Notes under the pieces: generated by a model
Seen by the model: only the letters and a program-made list of their open reading frames with translations
The model's database searches: none
Told to the model about the DNA's origin: nothing
Made by a program: the position numbers and the translations under genes
NCBI GenBank assembly: GCA_900757705.1
Contig: CAAEOW010000168.1
Span: 1-51,269, forward strand
DNA length: 51,269 nt
Direction: 5' to 3'
Source: an uncultured Collinsella sp.
GTDB lineage: Bacteria > Actinomycetota > Coriobacteriia > Coriobacteriales > Coriobacteriaceae
In this document: one piece after another, positions 15,552-24,692 of the stretch
Layout of the letters: every line of letters starts with the position of its first letter
Numbering within the stretch: the stretch's first letter is position 1

Positions 15552-16425
15552 TCTTTTCTCGGGATGCGGCGGTATGTCGCTCGGATTCCAGAATGCGGGC
15601 TTCAACATAAAGGCGGCGTTTGATAACTGGCAGGCGGCTGTCGACATCTATTCGGCAAACTTCGACCACCCGGCATTCAAATACGATCTTTACGATGCGG
15701 AAGCGGTCCCGAAAATTGAAGAGTATTCGCCGTCGATGATAATCGGTGGCCCCCCTTGCCAGGACTTCTCCATTGCGGGCGCCAGACAGCGCGGCAAAAG
15801 GGCCAATCTCACCATCCGATATGCTGAGATAGTTCGGGACGTCAGACCCGAGTGGTTCGTCATGGAGAATGTTTACAATATCGAGCGGATGGACGTCCTG
15901 CCCGAGGCGCTGGAAATATTCCGCAATGCTGGATACGGTCTCACGAGGCGCGTCCTCAACGCCAGTCTATGTGGTGTGCCTCAGATTCGCAGGCGCTTTA
16001 TCCTTGTCGGTCATCTTGGTGATAAAGATGACTTTCTCGGCGAACTCTTGGATTCAAGGCTGAGCGACAAGCAGATGACCGTCAGGGATTACCTTGGCGA
16101 TTCGCTCGGCACGCAATACTTCTACATGCATCCACGCAACTTCCAGCGTAGGGGCGTCTTCACGATTGACGAGCCAGCGGTAACGGTACGAGGCACCAAC
16201 CGTCCGATACCGCCAGCATATAAGAGGCATCATGCCGACAAGGCTGATATTTCTGAAGGTGTGAGAGCCTTAACATACAAGGAGCGCAGCTATCTGCAAA
16301 CCTTCCCCGAAGAGTTTGAGTTTGTCGGGTCCAAGACAGACATTGAGCAGGCGATTGGCAATGCCGTGCCAGTTAAGCTTGCTGAGTACGTTGCTAGATG
16401 CATAGCTGACTATGCAGCAGATTAA
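15538..16425 (+). CDS. m5C DNA methyltransferase 2 (LlaJI M2-like)
   Basis: A 295-aa cytosine-C5 methyltransferase, about half identical to its upstream neighbour along its whole length. The pair therefore arose by gene duplication. Motifs: I DLFSGCGGMSLGFQNAG, IV GGPPCQDFS with Cys74, VI VMENVYNI, VIII QIRRRFILVG, X GNAVPVKLAEYVAR. The TRD-like segment (TVRGTNRPIPPAY) differs in only a few positions from enzyme 1, so the two probably read related sequences, such as the two strands of one asymmetric site. It starts at ATG 15538 inside the end of gene 1 with AGGAGG upstream, giving translational coupling. The McrB-like gene starts 14 bp after its stop. Confidence 0.93.
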   Translation: MDCVDLFSGCGGMSLGFQNAGFNIKAAFDNWQAAVDIYSANFDHPAFKYDLYDAEAVPKIEEYSPSMIIGGPPCQDFSIAGARQRGKRANLTIRYAEIVRDVRPEWFVMENVYNIERMDVLPEALEIFRNAGYGLTRRVLNASLCGVPQIRRRFILVGHLGDKDDFLGELLDSRLSDKQMTVRDYLGDSLGTQYFYMHPRNFQRRGVFTIDEPAVTVRGTNRPIPPAYKRHHADKADISEGVRALTYKERSYLQTFPEEFEFVGSKTDIEQAIGNAVPVKLAEYVARCIADYAAD

Positions 16426-16439
16426 TTGTGGTGGTTGCC

Positions 16440-18299
16440 ATGTCCTTTGTCGATGAATGGAATTTGAGCTATCCCATTCCGAATTCTATATATAGCGAGA
16501 ATACGCTATCCGTTCGCGGGAGAACAGTTGGACAAGGTGGTGCTGGACAGTACGAACTCAAAGGTTCAGGCTCTCTTGCAAACGGGGATACGCTGACTGC
16601 AGTTGACATTATCGGACACGCAATCATCTTGGAAGTAGTCGTACCCTCTACTGGGCAAGTTGTCTCCCTTGGCACGCGTTATCCCGTTGCAAAAAAAGGC
16701 GGAAAAGTACGTGTGCAAATACAAGGAGACGGGGCAAAGCGTCCAAATGTCGGCAACTTGTTTGCCGCACTGCTGTTGTTGCCAGTGACGGGCAAAGTAA
16801 ACGATTCATCGCCGTTGCAAGAGGACAGTTTTGCGGAAAGGACATTCTGGATGGATGCAGCCGAAGTAAAGCCTGTGGGCGTCTCCGAAGATGCATATAT
16901 CTTGGAGCTAACGAAACTCTTCTTCGCCACTGGAAGCAGATACAAAGACGGGCAGTTTTCGGGTGCGATAGATTACGACTACAAGTCGAGAATTGACGAT
17001 CTTATTGCCCTTTGCAATCGCGGATGCAAGATGAGGGCTGGTAGCCTGACCACGGCATTCAAGTATTTCGCTGACGTTTACGCAGGGAAACTTGAGTTTG
17101 ATTACAGCGTGGCTGAGTTCATGCGAAACCTCATAGCGAGCCAATTGATTGCCGAAGAGGGCATCGACTACGAACAAGGCGATGACGTGCTGCCCGCAAT
17201 GCATCAACTAATCGACCTTGCTGCAAAGAATTCATCGAAAGCATCAAGCAGAGAGAAGAGGACTTTTCAGCTAAACAACCTTCCAGCTGAATTTAAAACC
17301 GACTTCTCCAGGCGCTACATCACGTCACTACTGGCAAAGCCCTTTGTCATCCTTGCTGGCAACAGCGGAACAGGCAAGACGCGGATTTCCAAGCGTTTTG
17401 CAAAGTACCTTGAGGTCTTGGATGAAGACGGGGAGCCAAACTGGTTGCTCGTCCCGGTCGGTGCCGACTGGACCGACAACACCAAGGTGCTGGGCTTCTT
17501 CAACCCGATTGCAGACGGCGGCAAAGGCGCGTACGAAGAGACCGGCATACTGAGACTCATCGAACGGGCCAACGCTAACCCCGAGGTTCCGTATTTCCTC
17601 ATCCTCGACGAGATGAACCTGAGCCATGTCGAGCGGTATTTCTCAGACTTCCTCAGCCACATGGAGACCATCGGCGAGGATAACCTCATCGTGCTTGATG
17701 GGTACGGCGATGGCGGTGCTGGCAGGCTGCCCTATCCGCAGAACCTGTTCGTTGTCGGCACCGTGAACATCGATGAGACCACTTACATGTTTAGCCCCAA
17801 GGTGCTCGACAGGGCAAACGTCATAGAGTTCAAGCCGTCGAAGGCCGAAGTCCTCGCAGGGTTCAAAGCCATCGAGGATGCGCCGGACGTTGCCGTCGCA
17901 GCTTCCGGCGTCCCCCAGGCTTTTCTGCGTCTCGCCAAGGACATATGGGAGGGAGCCAATTACATCAGCGAAGATGATGCTAACGCCATCTTCGAGAAGT
18001 TCGGCAAGCTGTATGAAGAGCTGGAGAAATGCGGCTATGAGTTTGCCTTCCGCACCGTGCGCGAAGTGCGAATGTACGTTAATGCCGCACACGAGCTTGA
18101 CGGCGAGAACTACGAACTCGAGCGTTCTGTCGATGAGCAGATTGTCCAGAAGGTGCTGCCGAAGCTCCATGGTAACAAGCGTGAGATCGGCAATCTGCTT
18201 AAAAGCCTGAAAGACATATGCGATGGCGAGCTGAGCTCCGTTAAGATAAGCCAGATGGCAGCGAAACTCGATAACGTGCAGTATGCGAGCTTCATCTAG
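16440..18299 (+). CDS. McrB-family AAA+ NTPase (LlaJI R1-like)
   Basis: Motor subunit of a McrBC-like restriction complex, 619 aa. The N-terminal ~120 residues are beta-rich and may bind DNA. A helical linker follows, then the McrB AAA+ core: Walker A GNSGTGKT (307-314), Walker B LILDEMNLSHVERY (Asp390-Glu391), and the GTVNIDETTYMFSPKVLDRA segment that carries the McrB-type Asn/Asp motif and arginine finger region. McrB relatives use GTP; the nucleotide here is not certain. ATG 16440 is preferred over GTG 16428, though the ribosome site is weak. The nuclease gene begins 4 bp after its stop, so the two are surely co-expressed and act as one complex with it. Confidence 0.9.
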   Translation: MSFVDEWNLSYPIPNSIYSENTLSVRGRTVGQGGAGQYELKGSGSLANGDTLTAVDIIGHAIILEVVVPSTGQVVSLGTRYPVAKKGGKVRVQIQGDGAKRPNVGNLFAALLLLPVTGKVNDSSPLQEDSFAERTFWMDAAEVKPVGVSEDAYILELTKLFFATGSRYKDGQFSGAIDYDYKSRIDDLIALCNRGCKMRAGSLTTAFKYFADVYAGKLEFDYSVAEFMRNLIASQLIAEEGIDYEQGDDVLPAMHQLIDLAAKNSSKASSREKRTFQLNNLPAEFKTDFSRRYITSLLAKPFVILAGNSGTGKTRISKRFAKYLEVLDEDGEPNWLLVPVGADWTDNTKVLGFFNPIADGGKGAYEETGILRLIERANANPEVPYFLILDEMNLSHVERYFSDFLSHMETIGEDNLIVLDGYGDGGAGRLPYPQNLFVVGTVNIDETTYMFSPKVLDRANVIEFKPSKAEVLAGFKAIEDAPDVAVAASGVPQAFLRLAKDIWEGANYISEDDANAIFEKFGKLYEELEKCGYEFAFRTVREVRMYVNAAHELDGENYELERSVDEQIVQKVLPKLHGNKREIGNLLKSLKDICDGELSSVKISQMAAKLDNVQYASFI

Positions 18300-18302
18300 C
18301 CT

Positions 18303-20738
18303 ATGGACGGCAGCATCGGCGCAATCCGCTTTGCAGCGGATGGAAGAACAATAGCCAGGCTCTACCAGAGCGGTGCGCATGACCGAGTCGATTGGGACGA
18401 GGAACAGCAGACCGGGCTAACCGGGCTGACGTGTTTCGGTCTCAAGCCGGAAGCATCCCAGAATGGCGCTGGTTCAACACCAGCCTTCGCCGTCAAGGAC
18501 GGTCTTGACGGGAGTCCCACGCTTCGAATCAACGAAACCACATGTTATGTGCTCGAATACGAGCGGACCCCTGATGGTGGCCTGCATCCTCGCGCCTCGT
18601 TCCAAAACGAAGGCAAGAATATCAGGTGCGACAGAAACGGCAATAGTGTCACCTTCCAGTTCGTGAACTATCTCGGGCGTTCGAGGATTCGATTCGGCGA
18701 GGAAGCTGATGCGCCGATGCTACAGTTCGAAGTCGTCCCGCTCAAGATTGGCTATGAAGACGATTACATCGAGCTCACCGAGGAGCTTGCCGCAAGGTGC
18801 GCTGCGCTGCTCCTTGACTACTCGGGCTCCACGTCGAACGTTTACAAGCAAGCCGACGAGAATCGCGAGACGCTGCTTGAGCAGTTCGTCTTCCTGCGGC
18901 AGTTCTGCTACGAACCGAACCTCCAAGCCCTCTTCGAGGCGATAAAGAGGAACCCTGATAGGACGCTGGATCACGAGGACGAGCTGCGGTCGGTTGGGGC
19001 TGGCATGCCGTCCCGGAGGTTTTATACGAACCCCTTCTCGAACAGCCGGATGTGGACGCGCTTGAACTGCGGCGGCGATGCGGGAGGCGTCTACCTCCCC
19101 CAGATGGTCAGCGTCACGCGCAAGTACGACCTGCTCGACACGCCCGCCAATCGGTTTGTGAAATTTGCCCTGCATGAGATTGACCGGATCTGCACCTCTC
19201 TGATGACTGTCCTGGATGCCGAGAAGGGCGATACTCGGCAGACGGAGTGTTATCGCGAAGCCGCCGCGCTGCACGCCATGCTGGATACGATACTCAGCGA
19301 CGCCTTCTTCGACGATGTCGGCACCCTGCAGATGATGCCTCAGAACAACCAGGTGTTGCAGAAGCGCGAGGGATACTCGCAGATCTTCTTCGCATATTCC
19401 ATGCTCGATATGGCGCTGCAGCTCGACTGGAAGGGCAAGGATGACATCTACGAGGGCGAATCGAAGAATGTGGCCCTCCTCTACGAGTACTGGATCTTCT
19501 TTGAGCTGTACGACATCGTAAGGGGGATCGAGGGGTGCGAGCCGATAAGCACCGATGACCACCCATTTATCGGGACGAATCCCGACGGTGGGCTGTCAAT
19601 ATCCCTCAAGCAGGGCGTACGCTCCTGCCAGTCATTCCAGATTGCGCAGTGCGGCGCGAAGGTAAACCTCTACTACAACCGCACCTTCTCGCCCCGTGAC
19701 TTTCATGCCACTCGTTACGAGGGTTCGTACTCGAGACCGTTCAGACCCGACTACACGCTCGCGATATTCCCGGATGCTTATACAAACGAGCGAGCCGCAG
19801 TGCAAGATGGAGCTGTTGCATTCGTCCACTTCGACGCCAAGTACCGCATCACCGACTTGAAGGGGCTTGTCGGCAAGGATGTGGGCACCGAGGAGGCAGA
19901 GCGCGAGGAACTTAACGAGGAGAAGGCGGCCTCCACCACGAACACCTACAAGCGCGGTGACCTGCTGAAGATGCACACGTACAACGACGCGATACGGCGC
20001 ACGGTTGGCAGCTACGTGCTTTATCCGGGGTCGGGCGAAACGGGCGAGAAGGGCCAATTCCGGCTCTTCGAGGAGATTTTGCCGGGTGTCGGCGCTTTCG
20101 CCATGAAGCCGAGCATCAGCAGGACGGCAGAGAATGCGTTGCGCGATTTCATAGAGAAGGTCATCGGCGAGAACACGGCAAGCAATACGCGGCTGAACCG
20201 GCTGAGCTACTTCACCGAAATGGTTGTGGCTGAGCCTCCAAGCGCGGGCAAGACGGATAGCGACTCCTACGGGCATGGTGGCGAATCGTTCGTGATTGGC
20301 TACATTCGAGGGGACTCTCCCGATGACTACTATCACTTTCTCGAAAGCAGCGGCAGGCTCCGCAAGGGCGGGCGCTTTCTCTTCTACTTCTATGCCATTA
20401 AGGACGGGCATGTCTACTCGCACCATAAGGATCTCTTCCGCACGTCGTGGTTCCGCTTCTATCGGAACGCCATAAGCCAGACGAACACCTACGAGATCGA
20501 GCCTGTGGCGTGTCGCATAACCTCGAATGAGCTGGTTTCGAGGGACGAGCTGGCCGACCGCCTGGCCGACCTTGGCTACGTGCGGGATCGTGGGAATCAG
20601 GGTGCCGACTTCTACTATGTCCTGTCCGTGCGGGTGGAAGATGACGCGGCAGGACCCTTAAGCCTGGGGCGCAGGGCGGTGGATGAACAGAACGGCAACG
20701 ATGCGTTCAGCCCCCACTCGCCAAAGATTGTTGGGTGA
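18303..20738 (+). CDS. DUF2357 / McrC-like PD-(D/E)XK nuclease (LlaJI R2-like)
   Basis: An 811-aa nuclease subunit that pairs with the AAA motor. The PD-(D/E)XK core is visible as RPDYTL (Asp483), followed ~28 residues later by FVHFDAKYR (Asp511, Lys513). Upstream is the long DUF2357-type region, beta-rich then helical. The C-terminal ~140 residues (FLESSGRLRKGGRFLFYFYA onward) form a separate module, found again as a fragment at 13322-13732. This module could be a DNA- or partner-binding domain. The ATG at 18303 is 4 bp after the previous stop. In LlaJI the R2 subunit supplies site recognition and cleavage; by analogy this protein should cut unmethylated targets. It ends the operon, and foreign-looking relics begin right after. 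Confidence 0.88.
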   Translation: MDGSIGAIRFAADGRTIARLYQSGAHDRVDWDEEQQTGLTGLTCFGLKPEASQNGAGSTPAFAVKDGLDGSPTLRINETTCYVLEYERTPDGGLHPRASFQNEGKNIRCDRNGNSVTFQFVNYLGRSRIRFGEEADAPMLQFEVVPLKIGYEDDYIELTEELAARCAALLLDYSGSTSNVYKQADENRETLLEQFVFLRQFCYEPNLQALFEAIKRNPDRTLDHEDELRSVGAGMPSRRFYTNPFSNSRMWTRLNCGGDAGGVYLPQMVSVTRKYDLLDTPANRFVKFALHEIDRICTSLMTVLDAEKGDTRQTECYREAAALHAMLDTILSDAFFDDVGTLQMMPQNNQVLQKREGYSQIFFAYSMLDMALQLDWKGKDDIYEGESKNVALLYEYWIFFELYDIVRGIEGCEPISTDDHPFIGTNPDGGLSISLKQGVRSCQSFQIAQCGAKVNLYYNRTFSPRDFHATRYEGSYSRPFRPDYTLAIFPDAYTNERAAVQDGAVAFVHFDAKYRITDLKGLVGKDVGTEEAEREELNEEKAASTTNTYKRGDLLKMHTYNDAIRRTVGSYVLYPGSGETGEKGQFRLFEEILPGVGAFAMKPSISRTAENALRDFIEKVIGENTASNTRLNRLSYFTEMVVAEPPSAGKTDSDSYGHGGESFVIGYIRGDSPDDYYHFLESSGRLRKGGRFLFYFYAIKDGHVYSHHKDLFRTSWFRFYRNAISQTNTYEIEPVACRITSNELVSRDELADRLADLGYVRDRGNQGADFYYVLSVRVEDDAAGPLSLGRRAVDEQNGNDAFSPHSPKIVG

Positions 20739-20794
20739 TCATCTGGTCATTTTCAGAGTAGCGGTAACACCTACGGGCGCGCGAGGGGCAACGC

Positions 20795-21043
20795 ATGAGG
20801 CCAATCGTCTACAACGGGGTTGACCTGTCGGGCGTGTGCTCTGCCGAGGTCATCGAGAAAGTTGCCCTGCCCGTGGAGGCGGAGACCCTGGCGGTGCCGA
20901 GGCGTGCCGGCGCACTGCTGGTGGCGGGGCGGCTGTCCCCCAGGCTAGTGCGGGCGCGGCTGTTCATGGACACCCGCCCGCGCCTTCAGGACGATGTTCG
21001 GCGACAGGGACGACGCAGCGGCGCTGCCACGTCGCGCAGGTAG
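20795..21043 (+). pseudogene. possible truncated phage tail (distal-tail-like) gene
   Basis: An 82-codon frame starting MRPIVYNGVDLSGVCSAEVI and continuing AVPRRAGALLVAGRLSPRLV. This opening reminds me of N-termini of siphophage distal tail proteins in actinobacterial prophages, but I cannot verify it. The frame then degenerates into Arg-rich sequence (DDVRRQGRRSG) as if frameshifted, and no other phage gene adjoins. It is GC-rich relative to its flanks. If correct, it is a scrap left by a prophage next to the restriction operon. Confidence 0.35.
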
Positions 21044-21103
21044 CGGAGGAGGGTTGCTCCCAATGGCCCGCGGCGTCCGCGCCCCGGTGCCACCCCGTGA
21101 CCG

Positions 21104-21123
21104 GCGGCTTCGCTCGAAGCCGC
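21104..21123. terminator. stem-loop between convergent genes
   Basis: GCGGCTTC (21104-21111) pairs with GAAGCCGC (21116-21123) around GCTC, just beyond the stop of the leftward DUF6076 gene. There is no T-run on either side, so terminator activity is only plausible. Confidence 0.45.
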
Positions 21124-21127
21124 TACA

Positions 21128-23289
21128 TCAGGCTCGTTCCCGCTTTTCCGGGTCATATCCCTTCGTATACACGGTAAAGCTAAGGCTATCTATCGTGCCG
21201 GTGCTGTAGACGCATGCGTCGGGCGCGCTCCGTGTGCCTTGGGCGGTCGGGTCGGTCGAGACACAATCGTCCCTATCTATTCCAAGCAATGGAATGGGCT
21301 TTGCCACCTGGTCGGCGCTATTAATTTGCGCAATGATCTCCAACAACTCGTATAACTTGATAAGCCATGAGCTGTATGGGTGCTCGCCGGGTCCCTTGTG
21401 CTTCAGCGTGCACTTTGATTGCGGGCTTTCGGCGAGCTGGCTCAAGCGTTCAAAAAGCGCCGGGTACTCGGCTTCGGGAAACTCGACTTGTACATACTGT
21501 ATGCCATTGAGGATGAATCCGTACCACAGTACGGGGTATGGAAAACCGTTCCTATCTGGTCGCCTGATTTTTGTCCTGCAATTGGGCTGGTTGACGATAG
21601 ACAGCCATGCCGCATAGAGCTCGTCGGAAATTAGGTCGCTCGCTTGGTATGTTGGGCCAAGACCATCGAGAACAAAATTGCCAAGGCTGTCAAAATAGTG
21701 GGCACAATCCGTTAAACCCTTTTCGTATGCCGTGTCGGCTTTTCTCCGTATATTGAGTGCGACGTCGCGGGGTGATTTGCGACCAAGATGTTTTTTGGCG
21801 TTGTGCCGCGGGTTGCAATAGAGCTTGGTCGCCGCGTTATATCGATCGCAGTACTTGCTGTTAGGGCCGGTCGGAAAAAAGAGCGAACCACAGGTTTGGC
21901 ATGTTATCGGCATAATGCCGCACAGCAGCAGCTCGTGGAGGATGCGGGCATAAAGGCTTGCAAAGGAACATTCCTCTTCGGTGAAGTAAAGCTCTCCTGC
22001 CTTTGCAATAACAGCTTGAAGCCTTACGAGCCTATTGAGGTTTTCCTGGTCGTTAAGCTCTGCATACGTATGGAAGTCTCCATTTGCGTAGATTTGGTTC
22101 TCGCGCATAGCCTCGAGATAGTTCTTGCGAAACGCCTGCATAAAGGGGGCGCTATTCATGCGTTTTATATCGCTCAAATGTTCTTCGAGCTTTTGAGCCG
22201 TTTCGTTTCCGGGCAAGTGCTTTTTGGCTGCGTATGCAAAAGCGTCGCCAAAGCGGATGATTGCCGGCAGCTGATTATCGAATAATCGAAATTGTCGCGG
22301 GTCGCTTGTTTTGATGGCGGCTGGGAAAACTCTTCGTTTTGCGCGAGCAGGCTAGGTGCCTCGGTGTTTTTAAGCAGCGGGGCAAGCTCCAGACATTCCT
22401 GATAAAAAACAATGAGAAGCGCTCGAAAGAGATCGGTATTGGTGCAAACGCAAGCTGTTTCTATCTGCGAGTTGACCTTTGGATAGTTGTCTCTTGGATT
22501 GTCGCGTTTATACGGCACCGGTTCTGTTAGCCCGGTCTTGCCGTTGGTAGTTGTAATGTCCATGTCGTTCGACACGAGCTTGAGATAGGAGCTGAAGAGG
22601 GACGCCATTTCTTGCTTATTGAGTTGGGCCGATGTCGTGATCACCGCGCGGTACAGGCGGTTGATTTCGTTGCACTCAATAGCGTTGTTGTTCATCCAGC
22701 AGCTGTAATAGCGATAGTCGGGAATCGCTGTGATGTTCATGACACACTGCCTGCAGACATTTTCAAGGAGATACCTGGCCATGCCAGATATCTCTCCGTG
22801 TGCATGGCGCGTAATGGCTTTATCGAATATCGGAGCAAAGAAATCGAGGTCGCGTTCCTTTTGTTTTTGAAGGTTGACTTCGATTTCGGCTTCGTTCAAT
22901 TCTGCTTGCGCGGACTCTTGGTCGGAATCGTCTGGATCGAGCCAGTCGTCATGGTCTGGTTCGGCTGCGTAGTCCATCGAAGCGTGTTGCGCATCGTGGG
23001 GAGCAGGGGGCTGACGAATGGCGTTCTGCAAATCGATGTAAAAGCGCAATTTTGCTCGCTCACGAAAGTGGCCCCCAATCTCGTTGAAAAGCGAGCTTAA
23101 GTCGACGCGTAATAGGTCGTTGGCTACGGAGACGAGATTCCATGCGCTTGCATTGCCGGTTGCGTTTCCGTCATCGGCGCAATCAATCTCTGGCGTTCTG
23201 TTAAGAAGAAGCATGCGGGGATTGACGGGAGAGCGAAGAAAGCCAGCCTCGAAACCCCAGCTAAACGGCTCTTTTTCGGAATCAAGCAT
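21128..23289 (-). pseudogene. DUF6076-like protein, split by a frameshift
   Basis: Two overlapping minus frames together make one ~720-aa protein. The upstream frame (from 23289) reads sensibly to EEFSQ near 22321 and then turns into unnatural sequence. The other frame, read back from MPGNETAQKLEEH, is sensible from AIKTSDPRQFRLFDNQLPAI onward, beginning at ~22318, well before its first ATG. A single-base deletion between 22316 and 22330 explains both. The C-terminal half has a CQTC...YCDRY...YCN cysteine cluster (zinc ribbon) and the helical layout I associate with DUF6076. The N-terminal half has an acidic linker (HDDWLDPDDSDQES). It could be an inactivated gene, a sequencing error, or a phase-variable site; no homopolymer or classic slippery heptamer is evident. 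Confidence 0.65.
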
Positions 23290-23298
23290 TAATGCTCC

Positions 23299-23356
23299 AA
23301 ACAGCCAAAATTTAAAACCCGATAAAAGTCATATTACGCGGCTGTTTGCGGCTGTT
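23299..23356. promoter_or_regulatory. candidate divergent operator (AAACAGCC / GGCTGTTT)
   Basis: AAACAGCC at 23299-23306 is inverted as GGCTGTTT at 23340-23347, and GGCTGTT recurs at 23350-23356. The AT-rich interval between them holds the promoters of the leftward DUF6076 gene and the rightward small gene at 23399. A shared regulator is plausible, but none is identified. Confidence 0.4.
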
Positions 23357-23398
23357 CAATGGAATCAAGCGAAAAGGCTTAAAACCAGGGAGGCCGTT

Positions 23399-23725
23399 AT
23401 GTCCGATTGCATCAAGCTCAACAAAGGAAACATCGATGTATGCGAGCGCGAGGTTATCGTTCTTCGCGAGATCATCGCTGCCGCCATGGGTCGTTTGCAC
23501 CAGATGCGCAAGCAGTGCGAGCGCGGCTATGTGTCTTCGGAGGATTTCGAGAATGCGTTGGATGCGTACGGAGTAATCAGTGAGCGAGTCGATGAGCTTG
23601 ACCAGCTTGGTTTCGAGTTCAGATGGTCGTCAGTCCCCGATGCCGGAATCGATGAGAACGACGGGCTCGAATGGATCGAGGACGACAACCCTCCGCGTGA
23701 GCGCGGTTTTGATATTGCTTGTTAA
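23399..23725 (+). CDS. small acidic hypothetical protein
   Basis: A 108-aa protein of unknown family. It is predicted mostly helical (REVIVLREIIAAAMGRLHQM) with a strongly acidic C-terminal part (DENDGLEWIEDDN). ATG 23399 has AGGGAGG at 23387-23393. The open frame extends upstream to 23084, but that part overlaps the opposite-strand gene and has no ribosome site. It begins a rightward run of small acidic proteins leading to the helicase-nuclease. Such acidic proteins can be DNA mimics or antitoxin-like partners, but this is only a thought. Confidence 0.65.
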   Translation: MSDCIKLNKGNIDVCEREVIVLREIIAAAMGRLHQMRKQCERGYVSSEDFENALDAYGVISERVDELDQLGFEFRWSSVPDAGIDENDGLEWIEDDNPPRERGFDIAC

Positions 23726-23753
23726 TGTGACCGAACGGTTGATTGGAGACAAA

Positions 23754-24374
23754 ATGTATCCGTACTACGAATGTGACAACTATCCCATGAGCATTACAGA
23801 TGATGACGGCCCGTTTCTGATCATGGAGGCGAGGCTGTCTGGCGACGACGAGCTCAATGATGATTTTAGGAAAGGCGCCAGTTATAGATGCTCGTGTGCG
23901 ACTGTTTCTGCGGCGATTGATCTTTGCAGGTCGATGACGGACGGCGATGCCGATCCTTGGTATGAAAGTTGGGAGAAGGCGGTTGAGCGTTATCCGCTCG
24001 AGAAATGCGAGGATGCGACAACGCTGTATTGGATCGAGCCGACCGATCCGCACAAGGCGCTGTGCGCCCTCCAACCCCATTGCGATCTTGAGCCATACGT
24101 GGCTGAGGCAATTGGCGCAGTTGACACGTATCTACTGGAGTGCGCGGACTATCCCTTTACGGTCGATCATTTAGATCTAAAGGACGTTGACGTCCTGCTC
24201 AGCGCTGCTTGGGGATTGGCTCGAGTCCTCGAAGAAACTTGGGGCACTTGCGACCCTGATGATGTTTTGGAAAAGATCGAGGATGCTACGTACAGTGCGT
24301 ATATAACGGTTAAGGACCTGATCGCGGGCGAAGAGGCGGCCAAAGCCAGCGCAAAGTCCGATGACAATCTTTAG
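23754..24374 (+). CDS. acidic hypothetical protein
   Basis: A 206-aa soluble, strongly acidic protein (net charge far below zero), rich in Asp, Glu, Cys and Trp, with clusters such as DDELNDDF and GDADPWYESW. No family recognised. ATG 23754 has TTGGAGA upstream; the longer open frame to 23580 overlaps the previous gene and reads unnaturally. It lies 28 bp after the 108-aa gene, so the two form an operon. It precedes the helicase-nuclease by ~320 bp in the same direction. Confidence 0.65.
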   Translation: MYPYYECDNYPMSITDDDGPFLIMEARLSGDDELNDDFRKGASYRCSCATVSAAIDLCRSMTDGDADPWYESWEKAVERYPLEKCEDATTLYWIEPTDPHKALCALQPHCDLEPYVAEAIGAVDTYLLECADYPFTVDHLDLKDVDVLLSAAWGLARVLEETWGTCDPDDVLEKIEDATYSAYITVKDLIAGEEAAKASAKSDDNL

Positions 24375-24692
24375 CCACCGCACTGAACGGCGCGACCGAT
24401 CGGAAGGCTGCCGGGAAAAGCTTTAGCAAGCGCCCCGACCAGGTTCAGGAGTCTGCCGCCGATGCATCCCTGATGCGTGTCGCCCTTGCAGTGATCGATG
24501 CCAAAGAGCGCGAGGCGTTGGAGTGCGATCTTAAGAAACTGCTCGCTTCGTGCGAGTAGTCGCTGACTGCTCCTCTTTCCTTTCTTTCTTCTCTCAAGCG
24601 GCATGGACGCCGCCGCCTTGACCGCCCAGCGCGAGTTTTGTCCGCACGGGATGGTATCAAACACGTGTAACAACTAAATCGGAGGTTTGACC
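24375..24692. other. gap holding a small-frame relic, hairpin and pyrimidine tract
   Basis: The first half keeps a protein-like frame (24383-24559). Then CTCGC-TTCGT-GCGAG forms a short hairpin near 24541-24555, followed by an uninterrupted run of 26 pyrimidines (24570-24595). Together these could terminate or attenuate transcription before the helicase gene. The ~100 bp before the helicase start must contain its promoter or readthrough path; I see no strong -35/-10 pair. Confidence 0.45.
24383..24559 (+). pseudogene. possible small gene or relic
   Basis: Bases 24383-24559 read as 58 codons of natural-looking sequence (ending VIDAKEREALECDLKKLLAS plus CE) in a different frame from the preceding gene. 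The only in-frame ATG (24473) would give 28 residues and has no ribosome site; CTG opens the frame. It is more likely the tail of a truncated gene than a functional ORF. Confidence 0.3.

Noticed and set aside
22313..22330. Programmed -1 frameshift in the DUF6076 gene
   Set aside because: The TTTTCCC run is not in the frame of a canonical X XXY YYZ heptamer, so a mutation or sequencing error is simpler.
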